The notes beneath the pieces were generated by a model that was given only the letters and a program-made list of their open reading frames with translations, was not told the DNA's origin and ran no database searches. A stretch of 64,000 bases of DNA from JAVJUV01 sp040220415 (GTDB lineage: Bacteria > Pseudomonadota > Alphaproteobacteria > Rhodobacterales > Rhodobacteraceae), in NCBI GenBank assembly GCA_040220415.1, contig JAVJUV010000113.1:59022-123021 (forward strand), read 5' to 3'. Both the position numbers and the translations under genes were made by a program. Of the stretch, positions 60,425-64,000 are shown piece after piece (the first letter of the stretch is position 1; every line of letters starts with the position of its first letter).

Positions 60425-61783
60425 ATGAGTTTACTTCTGATCTTTTTGGCACTTGCCCTGCTGATCGCGGGGGCATGGCGCGGTGTGTCTGTGCTTGTCC
60501 TTGCGCCGATGCTTGCGATGCTTGCTGCATTCGCGTCAGGCGCACCCGTTCTTGCAGGTTATACGCAGATTTTCATGCAGGCGGCGGGCGGTTTTGTGGT
60601 CGCCTTCTTTCCACTGTTCCTGCTGGGGGCGCTTTTTGGAAAAGTGATGGAAGCGTCGGGTGCGGCAGCGCGTTTGGCCAGTGCGATCGCAACGGCTCTT
60701 GGTGCGCAAAACGCCATATTGGCGGTTGTTCTGGCCTGTGCCTTGCTGACCTATGGCGGCGTGTCGCTTTTTGTCGTGGCCTTTGCGGCCTGGCCGCTGG
60801 CGCATGCGCTTTTCGTGCAAACCGGGCTGCCACAGCGATTGATCCCCGCGACTATCGCATTGGGTGCTTTCACCTTTACCATGACCGCCTTGCCCGGCAC
60901 GCCGTCGATCCAGAACGCAATCCCCATGGCGACCTTCGGAACAACCGCATTCGCCGCGCCGGGGCTGGGGCTGCTTGCGGGGGCCGTGATGCTGGGTCTG
61001 GGACTGGTCTGGTTGCAATGGCGGGTGCGGGCACTTTCCGCTGATGGCGAGACTCCCGTGACCGACACCCCTACGGCCGCCGGGTCAATGCCGCTTTGGC
61101 GCGCATCCGCGCCGATCCTGTCGGTTGGTGCCGTCACGCTGATCATGGGCAGCGTGGTCTTGCCGGGGCTGGACACCGCGTATTTGGCCGAACCGGCGTA
61201 TGGCGCGACTGAGTTGTCCCGTGTGCGGGGGCTTTGGTCGGTCATCACGGCGCTGACCGTTGCGCTGGTACTGGCGTTGATCCTGAGCCGCCCGCCACAG
61301 CTGATGCAGACGCTGAACCAGGGCGCGGAATCGGCGCTGTTGCCGCTGTTCAACACGGCAAGCTTGGTCGGGTTTGGCGCGGTCATCGCGACCCTGCCGG
61401 GTTTTGACGTCTTTCGGCAAAGCCTTGACGGGTTGGCGGGTGGCAATGTCTTGATTTCTGCGGCGCTATCGTCCGCCGCGCTTGCCGGGATCACTGGGTC
61501 TGCATCGGGTGGTATGTCGATTGCGCTGGATGTGCTGGGTCCATCCATGATCACGCAAGCGGCCATACAGGGTGTTGATCCGGCGCTGCTCCACCGTGTC
61601 GTTGCCGTTGCCACGGGGGGGTTGGATACGCTGCCGCACAATGGTGCCGTTGTAACGCTACTGGGTATTTGCGGGATGACTCATAGGCAAGCCTATGTCG
61701 ATATCTTTGTGGTGGCGGTTGTGGTGCCGACCGTCGCTTGCGCTTTGATTATCGCGCTTGGCATGACTTTTGGGAGCTTTTAG
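60425..61783 (+). CDS. GntP family permease
   Basis: 452 aa, about twelve helices. GGVSLFVVAFAAWPLAHALF, TALPGTPSIQNAIPM and GGLDTLPHNGAVVTLL are GntP/gluconate-symporter motifs. Substrate probably a hydroxy acid. 115 bases after lldP, with TATGCT upstream as a possible -10, so it may have its own promoter. The 3' end abuts an IS256-family fragment. Confidence 0.8.
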   Translation: MSLLLIFLALALLIAGAWRGVSVLVLAPMLAMLAAFASGAPVLAGYTQIFMQAAGGFVVAFFPLFLLGALFGKVMEASGAAARLASAIATALGAQNAILAVVLACALLTYGGVSLFVVAFAAWPLAHALFVQTGLPQRLIPATIALGAFTFTMTALPGTPSIQNAIPMATFGTTAFAAPGLGLLAGAVMLGLGLVWLQWRVRALSADGETPVTDTPTAAGSMPLWRASAPILSVGAVTLIMGSVVLPGLDTAYLAEPAYGATELSRVRGLWSVITALTVALVLALILSRPPQLMQTLNQGAESALLPLFNTASLVGFGAVIATLPGFDVFRQSLDGLAGGNVLISAALSSAALAGITGSASGGMSIALDVLGPSMITQAAIQGVDPALLHRVVAVATGGLDTLPHNGAVVTLLGICGMTHRQAYVDIFVVAVVVPTVACALIIALGMTFGSF

Positions 61784-61799
61784 GACCGGATCTGGTCCC

Positions 61800-62261
61800 C
61801 GGAAACTGGACCAGCTTTTGGCTGGCCGCGACCCGCAGGATTTGTTCGCGAAGGACGGTCTGGTCGATGAACTGAAGAAGGCGCTGTCGGAGCGGCTTTT
61901 GAATGCCGAACTGGACGAGCATCTGGTGGGCGATTCCGGCCGAAGCGTCGGCAATCACCCCAATGGCAAGGCGAAGAAAACGATGCTAATGGGCACGTCC
62001 AAGATGACGCTGGACATTCCGCGCGATCGCGATGGGACGTTCGATCCCAAACTGATCGCCAAGTATCAGCGCCGGTTTCCCGATTTCGATGACAAGGTCA
62101 ACTCGATGTATGCGCGCGGCATGAGTGTGCGCGAGATCCGCATGCATCTGGAGGAACTCTACGGCATTGATGTGTCGCCCGACCTGATCTCGGCGGTGAC
62201 GAGGGCGGTGCTGGAGGAAGTGGCCGAATGGCAGAACCGGCCGCTCGACGCCTGCTACCCG
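61800..62261 (+). pseudogene. IS256-family transposase, N-terminal fragment
   Basis: LDQLLAGRDPQDLFAKDG, LVDELKKALSERLLNAELDE and FPDFDDKVNSMYARGMSVRE followed by EEVAEWQNRPLDACYP are the familiar N-terminal third of IS256-family Mutator-type transposases. The similarity stops sharply at CYP (~62261), before the first catalytic Asp. No initiation codon or terminal repeat is clear on the left. It is a relic. Confidence 0.8.
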
Positions 62262-62336
62262 CCCAGCAACCGCGTTATGGTCAAATGTGAGTCGGGGGCA
62301 TCGGGTATCGCCTCGAATCACTTACAAGCCCCGATT

Positions 62337-62957
62337 TCAGGCGATGTCCTCACTTGCCTGATTGTCATCGTGCACCGCCTTGTGGTGTTCACCATGCGCG
62401 TCTTTAAGGATTCCGACGCCACCCCAGGCCGCGATGCCGGCGACAATCACGCCCACGACAAGGTCCGGCCAGTTCGTTCCGAGCCAAGCCACGAGCCCGC
62501 CTGCGACGACGATTCCGAGATTGGCCGCGAAGTCGTTCCAGCTGAAGGTATTCGCCGCTCGGATGTTCACGTCTGGATCGCGAAGCCGTGCCAGCAGCCA
62601 GACGCAAAGTGCGTTGATGGCCGCCGCTACCAGCGCCATGACAATCATGATCGTGCCAAGAGGATCCGATCCGCCGACGTAGCGGCGCCAGGCGTCATAC
62701 AGGATGCCAAGGGCGAAGAGGATCAGCAGGCCGCCCGAAACGTTCGCCGCTCCGCGCTTCCACTTGGTGGAGCGGGACAGCGCGAAGAGGCTGATCGCGT
62801 AGACGAAACTGTCCGACAGATTGTCGAGGCCATTGGCGATAAGCGCGCTTGAATCGCCGAATGCGCCCGAGGCGAAGAAAGCGATTGCCAGCCCGATGTT
62901 GAGACCCAGCACAATCCAGAGTGTGCGTCTTTCCGTAGCGTTCTTCTTCTCTACCAC
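62337..62957 (-). CDS. Cation diffusion facilitator (CDF) transporter
   Basis: 206 aa, five to six membrane helices. The metal-site helices show DSSALIANGLDNLSDS (Asp-rich, helix 2) and SWNDFAANLGIVV (helix 5). The cytoplasmic C-terminal domain is short (HGEHHKAVHDDNQASEDIA), His/Asp-rich. Likely exports Zn, Co or Cd. Part of the metal-related right end with YnfA and a MerR regulator. Confidence 0.8.
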   Translation of the reverse strand: MVEKKNATERRTLWIVLGLNIGLAIAFFASGAFGDSSALIANGLDNLSDSFVYAISLFALSRSTKWKRGAANVSGGLLILFALGILYDAWRRYVGGSDPLGTIMIVMALVAAAINALCVWLLARLRDPDVNIRAANTFSWNDFAANLGIVVAGGLVAWLGTNWPDLVVGVIVAGIAAWGGVGILKDAHGEHHKAVHDDNQASEDIA

Positions 62958-63095
62958 AAGCTATTGCCAATCCTCGAACCTTACCGAACTGCAACCTCGA
63001 GCGACGAGCTAATGTTCCGAGAATCTTCCGTCGAGTTTGAATGAATCAAAGGTAATCGAATCCGATTTCGCGCTTGAGCCGGACGAGCCCATTTC

Positions 63096-63443
63096 TTAAT
63101 CGCCTCGCGGCGCGGCAAGAATAACTGTCGCCCCCAGCAAACATACGGCTGTGCCAAGAAGATCCCACCTATCAGGCCTATGTCCTTCGGCCAACCACAT
63201 CCACAGAACCGAGGACGCTATATAGACGCCACCATACGCTGCGAATGCGCGGCCCGCAGCGACAGTCTCTACCTGCGCCAGGAGCCATCCGAACACCACG
63301 AGGGCAGCAATGCCAGGCACAACCCAAAGTGCCGAGGCGCCGAGACGCCACCAGGCCCAGATGGCGAAACACCCTGCAATTTCGGCAAGTACCGCGAGCG
63401 GATAGGCAAGCGCAGCGGGCATCTCAGGCGCCGATTTCTTCAT
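63096..63443 (-). CDS. ynfA: YnfA family small membrane protein
   Basis: 115 aa, four membrane helices; FAIWAWWRLGASALWVVPGI and GRAFAAYGGVYIASSVLWMW, with EGHRPDRWDLLGTAVCLLGA, are the UPF0060/YnfA pattern of SMR-like proteins. The start overlaps the MerR gene by 20 bases, so it is cotranscribed with it. Role probably efflux-like, unknown substrate. Confidence 0.85.
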   Translation of the reverse strand: MKKSAPEMPAALAYPLAVLAEIAGCFAIWAWWRLGASALWVVPGIAALVVFGWLLAQVETVAAGRAFAAYGGVYIASSVLWMWLAEGHRPDRWDLLGTAVCLLGATVILAAPRGD

Positions 63444-63852
63444 GCTCGGTCAGGCATTCGGAATGGTCGCGCAGCACCTCGAGCACACGGCAGTCGGAAG
63501 TCTGCCCGCCGCTGCACTCATGCACCATCCGCTTCAATTCCGTCCGCAGCGCCTCGAGCCGCGCCAATCGTTGCTCGACCTGTTTGAGTTGCCGACGGGC
63601 TATTGCATCCGCCTCAGCGCAGGACTTTCCCGGATGATCGCTGAGATCGAGGAGCTCACGGATCGCGTCCAACGAGAACCCCAGTTGCCGTGCGTGCCGG
63701 ACGAATGACAAGCGGTCGAGTTCGGCGTCGCCATAGCGTCGTTGGCCCCCCTCGGTCCTGCCGGGCTCAGGCATGAGTCCGATCTGCTCGTAATACCGGA
63801 TGGTCTGCACTTTTGTTCCGGTCTTCTTCGCCAGCGTCCCAATCGTCAGCAT
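63424..63852 (-). CDS. MerR-family metal-responsive regulator
   Basis: 142 aa; ATG at 63852 with GGGGAGCGGAA upstream. N-terminal HTH (IGTLAKKTGTKVQTIRYYEQ). Metal ligands: C in KSCAEAD and a C-terminal ECSGGQTSDCRVLEVL plus HSEC, the layout of CadR/PbrR/ZntR-type Cd/Pb/Zn sensors. Next to CDF and YnfA genes. Its operators lie at 63870 and 63968. Confidence 0.85.
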   Translation of the reverse strand: MLTIGTLAKKTGTKVQTIRYYEQIGLMPEPGRTEGGQRRYGDAELDRLSFVRHARQLGFSLDAIRELLDLSDHPGKSCAEADAIARRQLKQVEQRLARLEALRTELKRMVHECSGGQTSDCRVLEVLRDHSECLTEHEEIGA

Positions 63853-63869
63853 TTCCGCTCCCCACATTA

Positions 63870-63886
63870 CCTACAGTGGGTGTAGC
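63870..63886. promoter_or_regulatory. MerR-type operator upstream of the regulator gene
   Basis: CCTACAGTGGGTGTAGC is an imperfect MerR-family dyad 17 bases from the regulator start; CTACA and TGTAG are the arms. Suggests autoregulation. Confidence 0.55.
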
Positions 63887-63962
63887 TTTATGCGGTGCGC
63901 ATCACAAGCTTCACCTGAGTTTCACAGATCGGTGATTGTTGGCCGATCGATGACAATCACGC

Positions 63963-63993
63963 TTGAACCTACAGTAGCTAGAGGATGTAAACG
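63963..63993 (+). promoter_or_regulatory. MerR-type metal-inducible promoter facing out of the window
   Basis: TTGAAC (63963-63968), 19-base spacer, TAAACG (63988-63993), with the dyad CCTACAGTAGCTAGAGG inside. The form matches CadR/ZntR-type promoters (TTGAxxCTxTAGTxxCTAxAGxxTGTA). It should drive a rightward metal gene outside the window. Confidence 0.6.
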
Positions 63994-64000
63994 CACACAA

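Noticed and set aside
1..64000. CRISPR array, tRNA or rRNA genes
   Set aside because: No regularly spaced repeats of 25-40 bp and no tRNA-like cloverleaf or rRNA sequence was recognised by eye; a tRNA search program would be decisive.

Overview
The window is GC-rich DNA with dense short-gap operons, alphaproteobacterial codon use and gene content typical of Rhodobacterales (Roseobacter/Paracoccus-like). No rRNA, tRNA, CRISPR array or core housekeeping cluster is visible. A relaxase, a coupling-protein gene, a VirB-type type IV secretion locus, a ParB-domain protein, ArdC, mercury resistance and several IS remnants suggest a large conjugative plasmid or an integrated conjugative element. The sequence alone does not decide which.

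Layout. (1) 1-3.7 kb: the end of a YhaN/SbcC-like ATPase and a membrane-anchored HIRAN protein. (2) 3.9-10.4 kb: small stress and metabolic genes (GNATs, a PNPOx-like flavoprotein, an AhpD-like protein, an SPW membrane protein, an AraC regulator, DUF4142, a cupredoxin, a GST), ending at an IS3-family remnant. (3) 10.9-24.5 kb: an establishment/anti-restriction island with ArdC, DUF3768, a ParB-domain protein, a frameshifted orphan, a toxin-antitoxin pair whose toxin is split by a complete ISAs1-family element, a 1418-aa methyltransferase-helicase of the strawberry-notch/DarB type, several DUF proteins and a double DUF736 protein. (4) 24.6-30.2 kb: a mercury operon (merR; merT, merP, a small CC membrane protein, merF, merA, a Cys-rich membrane protein), then a CcdA-like protein, an MFS transporter and a truncated oxidoreductase. 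(5) 30.8-37.5 kb: a DUF2493 protein, a hairpin-rich candidate oriT, a relaxosome accessory protein, the relaxase, and a VirD4/TraG coupling-protein gene interrupted by an in-frame TAA. (6) 37.5-39.5 kb: a LysR regulator divergent from a permease. (7) 39.8-53.2 kb: the leftward virB cluster (VirB1-like x2, B2, B3, B4, B5, B6, B8, B9, B10, B11 and small secreted or lipoprotein genes). (8) 53.6-64 kb: a FadL-like porin, a membrane protein and hydrolase, a D-2-hydroxyacid dehydrogenase with a lactate permease, a GntP permease, an IS256-family fragment, a CDF transporter, YnfA and a second MerR regulator.

How the parts may work together. The relaxase, accessory protein, candidate oriT and VirB apparatus form a nearly complete transfer system. 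An 18-bp palindrome is shared (17/18) between the mob promoter and the region upstream of the first leftward T4SS-side gene, which suggests one regulator for both. The coupling gene carries a stop codon, so transfer may be impaired. ArdC and the DarB-like protein would protect incoming DNA from restriction. The most original observations are the shared transfer operator, the VirB5-like protein carrying a lytic transglycosylase domain, the ribosome-site-complementary leaders in the anti-restriction island, the exactly reconstructable toxin split, and an 8-bp tandem repeat that shifts the frame of a conserved-looking gene.
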